NCBI GenBank assembly: GCA_922989275.2
Contig: OV277868.1
Span: 79,040,216-79,104,215 of the forward strand
From: Gari tellinella
Lineage: Eukaryota > Mollusca > Bivalvia > Cardiida > Psammobiidae
DNA: 64,000 nt
Reading direction: 5' to 3'
A program made the position numbers and the translations under genes. This document shows positions 21,575 through 31,258 of the stretch, one piece after another (the first letter of the stretch is position 1; each line of letters begins with the position of its first letter). A model generated the notes under the pieces. That model saw only the letters and a list, made by a program, of their open reading frames with translations, was not told the DNA's origin and searched no databases.

Positions 21575-22640
21575 TATATGGATATGATCAACACGTGTTA
21601 AATATTTTGATCTTACACACACGTTTTGTCATCTATGATTGGTCTTCATAGTTTTCTTCGGCATACAGTCTGTATCTTTTAATTGTTATTGTCTTTATTG
21701 ACTAATTTGTGTTGATGTCAATCTGTTTAAAATGGTTTACAAAATGGCATATTGAGTAATTTATTCACAGAAAATAAAACTTATTTTGTTACATGTACGG
21801 AAAGTAGGTTTGTATAATATACATAACTACCACTTTCTATTATGAGTCAGCTTTTAAAGCCTTCAGTGATTTATTTAGACAGAAAAACCTTATTTTGTCA
21901 GAGAAAGTACATACAACACTTTTTATTATAATTCGACTTTATAAACAATTCAGTAAAATTCTCAACAACATTTATTTTTGTGACTTCAGACGCTACGATA
22001 ACGCGGCGTCTAGGGCTCGTTTTACTAAACTACTTACGCAAAATTTTTGCGTAAGTCAAAATCGTTTAACTCTTATTTTTCGACCATAAACGTTTGCAAA
22101 CAGCAAATAGCCACTGATCTGGCTATTTGCTGTTTGTAGCAAGTGATAATAAAAAATATAAATTAAAAATTAAAATTTTGACTTACGCAAACATTTTGCT
22201 GCGTAAGCAGTTTAGTAAAAATTGATCGACACTCACATAAATGTTTGAAGACAAAATGCCTCAAAATCCAGACTTTAAAAAAGCAGACGACAATTGTGTA
22301 ATCAGACGATATTATGACAGTGTGTGTTAGATTACATTAAGCAATAGTTACAACAAATGTTTATGTCAAAGTTAGATTGAAAAAACTTTGACCGAAGACA
22401 TATTGACATGAGCCATTGGGAGTGTCCAACAGTTTGGGTCCTGATCCGACGCAGCGTCACACGGCGTCTGGTTAGGTTCGAAACTGTCTGTAAAGTGGGC
22501 TTTAGTTGCCTATGACGATTAAATGGTTAATTTTTCACGTGTTATGTATTTGTCGTCTGCAAACATGTGTCGCTGCAAAATGTGTCATCTGCAAGAGTTC
22601 AGAATAAATGCACTTGCAGAGTGTCAAAGAAAATTTATCA
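21575..22640. repeat. Duplicated unit, most diverged copy
   Basis: It shares landmarks in order with 23716-24720 and 61394-62400. These include a CACACG..GTTTTGTCATCTATGATTGG block, CTTATTTTGTTAC, the CGCGGCGTC palindrome relic, a GAAGACATATTGACATGAG block and CACTTGCAGAGTGTCAAA. A separate inverted-repeat element (22019-22222) is inserted in it. Confidence 0.65.
22019..22222. mobile_element. Inverted-repeat element with TTTTACTAAAC ends
   Basis: TTTTACTAAACTACTTACGC is mirrored by GCGTAAGCAGTTTAGTAAAA. TTTTTGCGTAAGTCAAAAT lies next to it, also mirrored. The central hairpin (22094-22140) is GCAAACAGCAAATAGCC with its complement. It interrupts the duplicated unit at the relic palindrome. This is the only copy seen. 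Confidence 0.75.
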
Positions 22641-22646
22641 AAATGA

Positions 22647-22900
22647 CAGGGCTGCCATAAGTTGACATGAAAATCCTAAGATTTCCAAATTTGCATTTTT
22701 CAAGTGCGAATTTACGAATCGTTGCCTTACCCCATAGCCTGTTTCTAGTTTTGTTGTCACGTGACTACTTAAAGCAGACTGGAAGTAAAGCAGAATGCGC
22801 CTTATGATGCATTCTGCTTTACTTTCAGTCTGCTTTAAGCTACCATGTTCTAGAAAAAAATCCGAAGATTTAGGAAAAATCCGGAGAAATGGCAGCCCTG
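22647..22900. mobile_element. Family J element with a family A core
   Basis: CAGGGCTGCCATAAG and AAATGGCAGCCCTG are the ends. AAATGA/AGATGA flank it, a 6-bp duplication with one change. The interior from 22733 is the left half plus the hairpin of family A, followed by J-specific sequence (ATCCGAAGATTTAGG). Confidence 0.8.
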
Positions 22901-23095
22901 AGATGAGACAGTCTGTCATTTGGATCCAAACTGTTTGCAACAACTGTCGTTTTTTTCGCCCGTAGAGTGCTTAAGTTTTGACAATAGCGAGAAACACATT
23001 TCATGTTGCTATACACCTGATATGATTTGTTTAACCCTTTACTCCATAGTCTATTTCTAGTATTGAAGACAGGTGACCACTTTAAAGGGACTCGC

Positions 23096-23621
23096 AACCG
23101 GATGGTGTACTTGTAAAAATAAAATAAAATACTCAAATAAAAGCAAATTTGTGGCATTATTTGGCTTCTGACATTAAAAAAATATGATCAGTCCAAAAAA
23201 AGTCTCAAGAATCGTCACCGAATCTAAGATTTTTAGATATTTTCCATCGTTTTTCTATACCGACTAGTAGACGGTATAGTTGTTGTTGTTGCTTCTCTAC
23301 ACGGGCTCAGACATAAACACGAGCCGAATTACGAAGTTGTATGCACTTTCGATGCTACACATTGAAATACGTTAAAATCGATCCGAGATAAACGGATAGT
23401 TCCGTGGTCCATTGGTCTAAGCGGTTTCCCCTATTTTGCCTTCTGTCCGCCAATGCCGGGCCCCGGGTTCGAATCCCAACAGAGACCAATATTTTTTTTA
23501 TTGAAATACATTTTTTTAAACAGAATTTCTTATCCTAAACTAATTCTTTACCATTTATATAAGCGTTTGACACATATTTACAAATTACTATTTTTAATGC
23601 ACCATCTGGTTGCGAGTCGCT
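23096..23621 (+). mobile_element. Family D element (526 bp) carrying a tRNA-like sequence
   Basis: Ends AGGGACTCGCAACCGGATGG and CCATCTGGTTGCGAGTCGCT form inverted repeats of about 25 bp, flanked by TTAA (23092-23095 and 23622-23625). Internal sequence is shared with the second copy at 46203-48008 over its whole length, in the opposite orientation there. Shared landmarks include TCTCAAGAATCGTCACCGAA, GTTGTTGTTGCTTCTCTACA and the tRNA-like block near the 3' third. The flanking repeats suggest DNA-type mobility at TTAA sites. The internal tRNA-like block is what one expects of a SINE. Confidence 0.8.
23401..23488 (+). other. tRNA-like sequence (Ser/Leu type) inside family D
   Basis: An A-box-like GTGGTCCATTGGTCTAAGCGG and an exact B box GGTTCGAATCC (23466-23476) are about 60 bp apart, with a long variable region as in Ser/Leu tRNAs. 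The T stem keeps only three pairs and the acceptor stem is poor, so it is not a functional tRNA gene. It may still act as a pol III promoter. A T8 run follows at about 23490. Confidence 0.6.
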
Positions 23622-23715
23622 TTAAAGCAGGTTTGAAAGTAAAGCAGAAATCGCATAAAAGCGCATTCAGCTTTACTTTCAGTCTGTTTCTTGAAACTAT
23701 TTCGCATCTTTTATA

Positions 23716-25110
23716 ATATAGAATTCGCCACCAGCATTTTCTCTCTCAAATCCATTATGTGTGTTTAACTATTTACTAGAACTGAAACATACAATTTGTG
23801 CTGAGAACTCTTGTTGGATTGTTCTGCATTATCCTGCTTTATATATATGAAAAGTCTATTAAACACAAGTTTACTATATATGAACATCTATATATTCTAA
23901 CTACAATTGTCAAATATTTTGACCTTTCACACACGTGTTAGTTATCTATGATTGGCCTATATAATTGTACACTCCTGGATATGTTAATTGTAATGTCTTC
24001 ATTATAAAATCTGTTTTGATATAAATATGTTTTTAATTCTTCACGGAAAGGCATACTCAGATATTTATATACGCAGAATAGGCCTTATTTTGTTACAGAA
24101 AGTATATAATTATGGTTCGACTATTGAACCTATCAGTCTAGATAACAGTTATAGTTTTTTAACAGTTTGGATCTAGTTCAGACGTCGCATCACGCGGCGT
24201 CTGACCAGGATCAAAACTAATTGACACTCACATAAACTGTGTTAAAGTCAAAATGCCACATATTTTAACCTTTAGAAATTAAAACAGACTATATTTGTGC
24301 AAGCAAGCGATGTTATGGCAGTCAAGGAAAATATATTCTATGGTACATGTTTATAGCTTCTGTGACATTTCGATGTGTTAGACGACCATATATCTGCATT
24401 AAAATTGTTACCAAAACTAGTATTTTAAATGTTAGATTAAAAGCATTATGACCGAAGAAATATTGACATGAGTGTCACAATGTATTGATCCTGATCAGAC
24501 GACGCGTCATCCACGCGGATTAGGATCCAAGTTATATGTGAAGTGGAATTTAATTCTCTATATATTCCCTAATATTGGAGGAAATAAAGAAACTAACTAA
24601 CTAAGGTGAGAAAGGTGCTACCTTTAAGCGTGCAATGCATTGGTCGTCTATATAATATGTGGTGTTTAAAATGTGTTTTTGGAAGAGTTAAAGAATAGAT
24701 GTACTTGCAGAGTGTCAAACACGTTTGACCCAGATGAGTCACCTTGTTACTCTTCCTCTCATTTTGATCTAAACTGTGTGTACAGTGGAGAATCTGTTAT
24801 TCTTTCCCGTTTAAACGCAAACGTACGCAAACGCAAAACACTAAAACGTAGAAAAGAACAACTTTTGGACAATTCTGATAATTCATGTTTATCTTGGTGG
24901 CAAACAATTTGGAGCCTGATCAGACGCCGGGTTACCCGGCGTCTGATCTGGCTTCAAACTGTTTGCACTGCAAATAATAGTTTTAGCGTAAACGCGTTTA
25001 TTGGGAAAGAATAACAGATTCTCCACTGTATCAGCTATCTCAAAGACGTCCATCTACATGTAGCGTGCAGAGGTGTTAACACTAGCAAGAAACACGTTTC
25101 ATGTCGATGT
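23716..25110. repeat. Duplicated unit (matches 61391-62420 and 63904-64000)
   Basis: It matches the right-hand copy from GAATTCGCC..CCAGCATTTTCTCTCTC through AGAACTCTTGT, CATCTATGATTGGCCTATAT, CAGACGTCGCATCACG, GGCGAGAAAGG-type and TGTACTTGCAGA blocks. The match continues past the F insert to GTGCAGAGGTGTTAACACTA. Here the F element at 24783 is present and the T element is absent. The right copy shows the reverse. Confidence 0.8.
24783..25028. mobile_element. Family F element, full length (246 bp)
   Basis: CAGTGGAGAATCTGTTATTC is mirrored by AAGAATAACAGATTCTCCACTG, with TA on both sides (24781-24782 and 25029-25030). The palindrome at 24900-24966 has a GACGCCGG/CCGGCGTC tip. The empty site is visible in the duplicate (GTTTGTATCAGC near 63930). 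Confidence 0.9.
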
Positions 25111-25119
25111 ACAACTTGT

Positions 25120-25338
25120 TTAACCCCTTACTCCATTGCCTGTTCCTAGTATTTAACATATGTGACATCTTAAGCAGGTTGGAAGTAAAGCAGAATGCGC
25201 CTTTAAGGCGCATTCTGCTTTACTTTCAGCCTTCTTTAAGCTATTATTTGTTAGAATATGGAAACTATGTGTTAAGATACATATCCATGACTTTATAAAC
25301 TGGAACTAGTCTCTGCAGTGGAAGAAAAAATAAAGGAC
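25120..25338. mobile_element. Family A element, right end lost
   Basis: TTAACCCCTTACTCCATTG opens it. The hairpin around 25175-25240 is intact with a GCGCCTTTAAGGCGC tip. It stops at GAAAAAATAAAGGA where family G begins. Confidence 0.75.
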
Positions 25339-25343
25339 TAGTT

Positions 25344-25685
25344 CAGTATTCCCCCCCCCCCCCCTACAACGGCCCTTCTAACAACGACTCCCTCCTTACA
25401 ACAACCCTTGCTGTAGTTCCCTTAACAGGACAATTATGTCTAATGCGTTTACTGCTGCAATATCGTCTGCTTGAATTGTCATCTGCTGTCTTTTCTTAAA
25501 TTACATATAAGTGCACATTTTGATAGAATTATAAGTATAGTGACGAGTGAAAAATATGTTGAATCCAGATCAGACGCCGCGTTACGCGGCGTCTGATCTG
25601 TATTAAAGCTCTGTATTAAAGCCCCTCCGAACAACACACACACTCTGTGTCTCCCATTGGGTGTTGTTATAGAGAGGGAGCACTG
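25344..25685. mobile_element. Family G element
   Basis: CAGTATTC plus a C14 run and CTACAACGGCCCTTC open it, and GAGAGGGAGCACTG closes it. The palindrome near 25554-25610 has a GACGCCGCG/CGCGGCGTC tip. It ends about 130 bp upstream of the TRIM exon acceptor. Confidence 0.75.
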
Positions 25686-25815
25686 TATCTATCTATCTTC
25701 CGTTTCAGTTGGACCCTTTGCAGGGACTTTAACTGCTTGAAAGACCACAATTTTGTTTGAAAACGAATTACTTATTTTGTAATTATTATGACATATTTGT
25801 TTGATCTTTTCGCAG

Positions 25816-25885
25816 TTTGTTCGAGGAGAAGATATCATCTGCTAAGATTCTGTGTCGATCACTGGCGACAGCGCTTAGTAACAAG
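25816..25885 (+). promoter_or_regulatory. 3' splice site and 5' UTR of the TRIM-like gene
   Basis: TTTGATCTTTTCGCAG ends at 25815, a strong acceptor. The frame upstream of the ATG is open, but with no ATG between the acceptor and 25886. A 5' UTR exon must therefore lie upstream. The block ending at 14173 is one candidate. Confidence 0.55.
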
Positions 25886-27549
25886 ATGGCGACTTCTGGC
25901 GACGAGATAATGAACACTTCTTCCACACCAGAATCTGAAAGTAACGAGTTGTTTTGTTCACCTTGCCAGAGTGATGGGAAGAGACAAGCGGCTGTGGGGT
26001 ATTGTGAGACATGTAAGGCTTCCTTGTGTAAACTATGCTTCGATTGTCATACAGTGCCAATGCCAATGAGGAATCATCGCCTGTTGAAAACTGATCAAAC
26101 TGCAGTGGAACATGACGTGAGATAATGTACCATTGCCCCACCCACTCTTTCCTTGGCTGCCATATTTGCTTTTTCCAGCACCAGAAAACATGTCGAGATG
26201 TGAAATATATTCCAGATATAGCAGAGACGTTTGACATTTCCGACAACTTCAAACAGTTTATGGCTAAACTGAGACACACAACTGAAGCATCAAAAGATCT
26301 AGTGGATGAATACAAACGCAATATCACCCTGGTCGAACAGTGCCGTGCTGATGCTATTGCTGCAATCAAGGCGTTCAAATTAGAATTACTTGAGACGATT
26401 GACCAACTTGAGAGGGATTTATTAGCCAAGGCAGAGACGTTTACACAGGAGGGGATTTCTGAGTTGAAATCCGCCGTCGATAAATGCTTGCAGTACCAAA
26501 CGGAAATTGAAACCATTGCTACAGAAATGGAAACTTTGCAGAACAAGAATAGGAAAAATGAACTGTACATAGCAATGGTCAAATCACAGAACAAGTTGTT
26601 GTCACTGGAGACAGAGCTGAACGAAGCTAAAGGAGGAAATCAGGTGAAATGTTTCAAATTCGATGCCAATTTAGAAACACAACAGATATTAAAGGGCTCA
26701 TTCTGGCTCGGGAAACTACGGATACTGTCAGACAGTGTCAAAGCTGATCATATCGAAGACATAAACGTGAAGCGTCAAGGTGACAATAATACCTGTATCA
26801 TAACAGGCTCTATTGTTATGCAAGATCATATACTTGTTATTGCTGATTATCAGAACAAGAATGTGAAGGTCATTGACACGAAACAACAGAAAGTGTTATC
26901 AGCTATAACATTGACATCAGATCCCCGGAGTTTAGCCAAAGTAGCAGATGACAGAGTAGTCACCACTTTGCCAGATGAGAAAAAGATCGTCTTCATTAGA
27001 ATTAATCCGGCCCTCGGAATTGACACGGATATTAGGGTGAATGGAGCCTGTCATGGTGTGGCGTACAGTGACGGGAAACTAGTCGTCAGTTTCTATAACC
27101 CTCATAAGGTAGAGATAATGGACAAGAAAGGGTCAGTGTTGCGTACGATACAGACTGATGGTAATGGATATGCTCTGTTTGCCCGTCCGTTCTATGTTGC
27201 CATCAACCCTGAGAGCAGTCTTATTTACGTGTCTAACGTGTACAGTCATAACGTGATGTGTCTAAGGTTTGACGGTACCGTGGTGGCTACCTACAAGGAC
27301 AACGAGCTACAGCACCCGCGCCAGGTCATAGTGGACAGTACTGGCAATGTTTATGTGTGTGCATCAGGCTCCAAGAATGTACACCAGATAACGGAGGACT
27401 GTAAGAAGATCAAGGTGATCCTGACGAGTGCTGTCGGACTGAGAGATCCATACACAATAAGTTATGAAGAAACTGAAGGCAAGCTTTATGTCGGACAGTG
27501 GGGTAATGATAATGTTAAAGTGTACCAAGTCACCAAAGAGTACGTGTAG
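25886..27549 (+). CDS. TRIM-like B-box/coiled-coil/beta-propeller protein, ORF broken once
   Basis: The start is ATG 25886 (context ACAAGATGG). The first frame (79 codons to TAA 26123-26125) holds a B-box-1 zinc site: C-S-P-C, C-E-T-C, C-K-L-C, then C and H, ending NHRLL. The second frame (26125-27549, 474 codons) starts inside B-box 2 (CPTHSFLGCHICFFQHQKTC). It continues with a coiled coil at about residues 40-175 and a C-terminal NHL/YncE-like propeller from about 225 (HILVIADYQNKNVKVID, IYVSNVYSHNVMCLRFDG, VYVCASGSKNVHQI, LYVGQWGNDNVKVY). There is no RING before the B-boxes, as in many bivalve TRIM-like proteins, which are cytosolic. The family usually acts in ubiquitin/innate immune signalling or RNA binding, but without a RING no ligase role should be assumed. 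The break removes the first zinc ligands of B-box 2 and shifts the frame. It may be a pseudogene, an allele, an assembly error, or a short intron (see 26117-26178). Confidence 0.75.
26117..26178 (+). other. Frame break in the TRIM gene; possible 62-nt intron
   Basis: HDVR is followed by TAA, and the downstream frame is offset. GTGAGATAATG at 26117 resembles a donor and TTTGCTTTTTCCAG ending at 26178 a good acceptor. Splicing them joins codon 100 of the open frame to HQKTCRDV in frame. It would, however, delete residues (CPTHSFLGCHICFFQ) that look like conserved B-box 2. A small deletion of a C-x2-H segment is therefore the simpler reading. Confidence 0.45.
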
Positions 27550-27665
27550 AACCCAATCTTTATCAGATGAAAGAAACACTGAGCGACATAAACTAATTGA
27601 ACTCGCTTAAATTGTTTAAAATCTGATGTGTAATTTTATTAACTTGGGCTACAGTAAGACTTGTA

Positions 27666-27917
27666 TTAACTCATTCACCCCTGAAGCTTTTAATGGACAA
27701 TTCCAATTTCAAAATAAGTCCAGTCCATTTTTGACTATTTAAGGTTGATTTTAACAATATACATGTATTTCAAATTGACAAACAGTGTAGACCCTGATCA
27801 GAAGGCTCCTTATGGAGCCCTCTGATCAGGGTATATACTGTTTGCATAGCACAAGTGTAATCCTCACAGGTACACTGTTTGTAAGTGATGGGTATACTCA
27901 TCGCTAATGTTGAATGT
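27666..27917. mobile_element. Family C element, reverse order
   Basis: TTAACTCATTCACCCCTGAA opens it. The palindrome at 27778-27846 (ACAAACAGTGTAGACCCTG arms, GGCTCCTTATGGAGCC tip) is well kept. The end near TACTCATCGCTAATGTTG is decayed. It lies just after the TRIM stop, possibly in the 3' UTR. Confidence 0.8.
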
Positions 27918-27949
27918 GCTAAGTAATCTTTCTTCGAGTTAGCTTATAG

Positions 27950-28290
27950 GTAATCAAAGACAGGTGACTTCTAAATGCTGGCTTGAAATAACGCAGAAAG
28001 CTCGTAGACATAAATATTTTAATAATGATTAAAGAATAATAATAAAAGAAAAAGATAAAACTATAAATTAGAATTATGAAAAAGTAATTGAAATATAGCA
28101 ATCAAAATTAGAAAAAGATAATGAGAACAGCAAGTTTAAATAATAATAAGAATTACAAAATTACAATTGAAAGTTTAAAATCATAGTAATAAATATAAAA
28201 TGAAAGTAGCAAAGTTAAAAGTAAAATGCGGGAAAAACCTTCCATAGAAGCCTTCTGTGTTATCTTTATTGCGTATTAAGTAGCCACCTG
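27950..28290. repeat. E-type core hairpin split by an A-rich block
   Basis: The arm AATAACGCAGAAAGCTC (to about 28008) and its mate GAAGCCTTCTGTGTTATC (from about 28243) are separated by about 230 bp of A-rich sequence. The insert has no recognisable ends. Confidence 0.45.
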
Positions 28291-28306
28291 CATAAAATAC
28301 TGTTGA

Positions 28307-28556
28307 ATCATTATCCCATAGATACATCGTTTTACGTTTTTGGTTTATTCATCTACTCAAAAAAATAATTCGAATTAATACATTCTTGAATAAACAATTA
28401 TGTAATATAAGAAATTTTTTTTTCTAGCAGACGGTAGCTTCAAGCAGGTTTAAAATAAAGCAGAACGGCCTTATGCGCGTTTTGCTTTACTTTCAACCTC
28501 CTTTAAGTGGTCACCTCTCTTCAAAAATATAAAAAGGCTATGTGGTAATGGGTTAA
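28307..28556. mobile_element. Family A element, reverse order
   Basis: CATTATCCCATAGATACATC opens it and GTGGTAATGGGTTAA closes it. The hairpin (about 28440-28505) has decayed arms. Confidence 0.7.
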
Positions 28557-28613
28557 TGGGACCAAATGGAACCAAATGCTTTATGATGATATGCAAGAAA
28601 TGAAAGCACGATC

Positions 28614-28775
28614 GATGCAGGAAATATTCTACTTTTCGGTATACAAGAAGGCGCTGAAAACAACCGAGAAGACACAGACTCAGTGTTAAGATCATTTTTG
28701 AAAGCGGAAGTAGCAACTGTGATCCCGTCCAGCAAAGACTCGATTTTTTTACCGAATACATACACTAGACGGAAG
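28614..28775 (+). pseudogene. LINE ORF1-like fragment
   Basis: The frame starting at 28620 reads GNILLFGIQEGAENNRED, then TDSVLRSFLKAEV and VIPSSKDSIF. This pattern (N-x-L-x-F-x-G-I-x-E..., acidic run, V-x-x-F-L) is typical of the RNA-recognition part of L1-type ORF1 proteins. Only about 50 codons are recognisable, and no adjacent RT is seen. Confidence 0.5.
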
Positions 28776-28870
28776 TCGTCGAGATGCGAGAACTCCTTAA
28801 TCGATTGTTGCCAAATTAATCCATTTGCGCCCAGTGAATTATTCCATGCTTTTATATTGGATTATTCCAT

Positions 28871-30249
28871 TTTTAGCTCATCTGACACGTAGTGCCAAGG
28901 TGGGCTATTTTGAGTGTGCTGTGTCCGACGTCCGTCGTCGTTCGTTCGTCGTCAACAATTTCTTCAAACGACTTCTCCTCCTAGACTATTGGATGGATTT
29001 TTACTAAACTTGGCAGGAATGATCCGTGTATGGTCTTCTTTCAAAGTTGTTCAAACATTTCCGGTCTATTGCATATCTACGTCAAAGGAGCTAAAATAGA
29101 TTTTTTTAAATGAAAACTTAAAAAATCCTCTTGTCTGAAACCACAGTACCCTGAGCTTAGATGTTTGGCACAAAGCATTGTCTTCAGGTCCTCTATCAAG
29201 ATTGTTCAAATTATGTCCCTGTGGTAAATAATACCCCCCGGGCCGTAATTTTACATAGAGTTATATAGTGAAATCTACAAACATCATTTTCTCTGAAACT
29301 AATATGGCCAGAGCTTTAATATTGGGCATGGTGACACTTCTGGAAGCCCTGAACAATATTGTAAATATTGTTCCGGTCCGTTGCATATCTAGGTCACAGG
29401 AGCTAAAATAGATTATTTCCAATTAAAACTTAAAAAATCTTCTTGTCCGAAACCACAGTACCCTGAGCTTAGATATTTGGCATATAGCATCATCTTTAGG
29501 GCCTCTATCAAGATTGTTCAATTTATGTCCTTTGGGTAAAAAATGACCCCGCCCCGGGTTTCATAATTTTACATAGAGTTATATAGTGAAATCTTCAAAC
29601 ACGTATTTCTCTGAAACTTATATGGCCAGAGCTTTGATATTTGGCATGGTGACATTTCTTGAAGCCCTTAACCAATATTGTAAATATGGTTCTAGTCCGT
29701 TGCGTATCTAGGTCACAGGAGCTAAAAATAGATTTTTCCAATGAAAACTAAAAGCAATCTTCTTGTCTGAAACCACAGTACCCCGAGCTTAGATATTTGG
29801 CACAAAACATCATCTTTAGGTCCTCTTTCAATGTTGTTCAAATTATGTCCCAGGGGTCAAAGCTGCCAAGGCCCTAGGGGTTGAAGTTTTACATAGAGTT
29901 ATATAGTGAAATCTTCTTCTCTGAAACTGTTATGGCCAGAGCTTTGTTATTTAGCATAGTGACACTTTAAGATTTTTTTACCAAAATTGTTGAAATGGTG
30001 CGGGTCTGTTGCATATCTGGGTCACATTAGCTAAAAATATATTTTTTCAATGAAAGGTCCTCCTTTCTGAAACCATCCATGTACAAAATATTTGATAGAA
30101 CACTTAAAAAAGTTAATTTTCAAGTTCATCAGCAAGATTTTTGAAATTATGTCTCTGGGGTAAAAAATGATCTCACCCCATGGGTAATGTGGCCCATCTG
30201 TTGGTTTTTACAGGTGAGCGATATTTAGGCCCGCATGGGCCTCTTGTTT
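28871..30249 (+). mobile_element. Element K, 1.38 kb, with four internal units of about 310 bp
   Basis: It starts TTTTAGCTCATCTGACACG followed by a GTCCGTCGTCG run and ends CAGGTGAGCGATATTTAGGC then CCGCATGGGCCTCTTGTTT. Internally CCGGTC(C/T)(G/A)TTGCATATCT recurs near 29060, 29375, 29690 and 30000. Each time it is followed by AGGAGCTAAAAATAGA, TGAAACCACAGTACCC and GGCCAGAGCTTTGATATTTG. The end is a hairpin (GGCCCGCATGGGCC) and no target duplication is clear. It looks like a common molluscan interspersed repeat whose class I cannot assign. No ORF. Confidence 0.7.
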
Positions 30250-30299
30250 ATAAATGGGGTGCCTGCTCTAAATTTTTATTTTCGTTTTGTTTTTTTATC

Positions 30300-30425
30300 A
30301 CTTGTGACTTACACTTCAAAGCCCCTCATCGATGTGGGCTCGAATCCCGATCTGCGCACTTGCCGGTTGATACCTGCTCAAAACAGTCTATAAAAGGCCT
30401 CTGGGGTTTCCCCCCACCTGTATTA
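30300..30425 (+). mobile_element. tRNA-derived SINE remnant
   Basis: GGGCTCGAATCCCGATCTGC contains a B box, and GGCCTCTGGGGTTTCCCCC is a typical SINE-tail motif. The A-box half is lost. Confidence 0.45.
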
Positions 30426-30582
30426 AGCTAGACCTCACAAAATTTAAATGAACTACTGTGAACTATATGTGAATGTTCACTGGTTTGTTTTCCGAAGTGG
30501 TTAATCCGACTATGTATAAGGTAAAAAGATTGAAACCGACTGTATTTTCTCTTCTTTTATAGTTATGTTTGCCAATTACCTC

Positions 30583-30811
30583 TTTTAAACATTTACTTCA
30601 TAAATACACCTTTAATATATTCATCCACTTACGTTAATATTTCCACTTGATACAATCATTAGTATACACAATAAATAAGAGTTACTATATTCGAGCAGAA
30701 GGAAGCTTTAAGAAGATGAAAGGATGCATCTTAAGGCACATTTTACTTTATTTTCAACCTGCTTTAAGTGATGTCATGTCTTCCAAACAAGTTGTAAGTA
30801 AGGGGTTAGCG
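30583..30811. mobile_element. Family A element, reverse, degenerate
   Basis: TTTACTTCATAAATACACC and TTCAACCTGCTTTAAGTGATG correspond to family A. Both TTAA ends are mutated. Confidence 0.5.
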
Positions 30812-31090
30812 CACATATCCATGGAACCTTAAATGGGCAATGCTATTTCCATATTCAATGTAGTCCATTTATGACTTTTGAGGGGAGTTTTCTGAAATAT
30901 ATTTTTGAATGACAAACAGTGATCTGGGTCTATATTGGTTACATAGGAAAACTGTACTCCTTACATTTATACTGTTTGTAAAGGATGAGTATACTTGTTG
31001 CCAGGGATAAACTTTAACGCATTGTCCCCTGAAATATAAAATGTATAATTTGAATATCCAATTATGTCTAGTCCATTTTTGATAACAGTC
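30812..31090. mobile_element. Family C fragments
   Basis: Two decayed C pieces overlap here: ACAAACAGTGATCTGGGTC near 30913 and AGGATGAGTATACTTGTTGC followed by a reversed C end at 30980-31080. Confidence 0.4.
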
Positions 31091-31135
31091 AAACATGTAT
31101 TAAGCAACCTGTAGTTGATGACATGTACATGTACA

Positions 31136-31258
31136 GGTAATCGAAGGCAGGTGATTGCTAAGTGCATGATAAACAATAATACAGAAAGCTCCAGAAGAAG
31201 TTCCTTCTAGAGCTTTCTGCATTATTTTTTTATCATGTATTTAGCAACTGCCTGTATA
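31136..31258. repeat. Long hairpin with GGCAGGTGATTGCTAA ends
   Basis: GGCAGGTGATTGCTAAGTGC at the left pairs with TTTAGCAACTGCCTG at the right. AATACAGAAAGCTCC and GAGCTTTCTGCATTAT lie inside. The core is E-type, and the ends match the inner part of E. Confidence 0.65.

Larger units (their letters stand above)
23031..23715. mobile_element. Family A element interrupted by a family D element
   Basis: TTAACCCTTTACTCCATAG to GTGACCACTT precedes the insert, and GCAGGTTTGAAAGTAAAGCA resumes after it. The right end is decayed. Confidence 0.75.

Noticed and set aside
25875..26594. 239-codon open frame on the minus strand
   Set aside because: It lies antisense to the TRIM-like gene, whose plus-strand frame shows real zinc and coiled-coil patterns. 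The minus translation has none.
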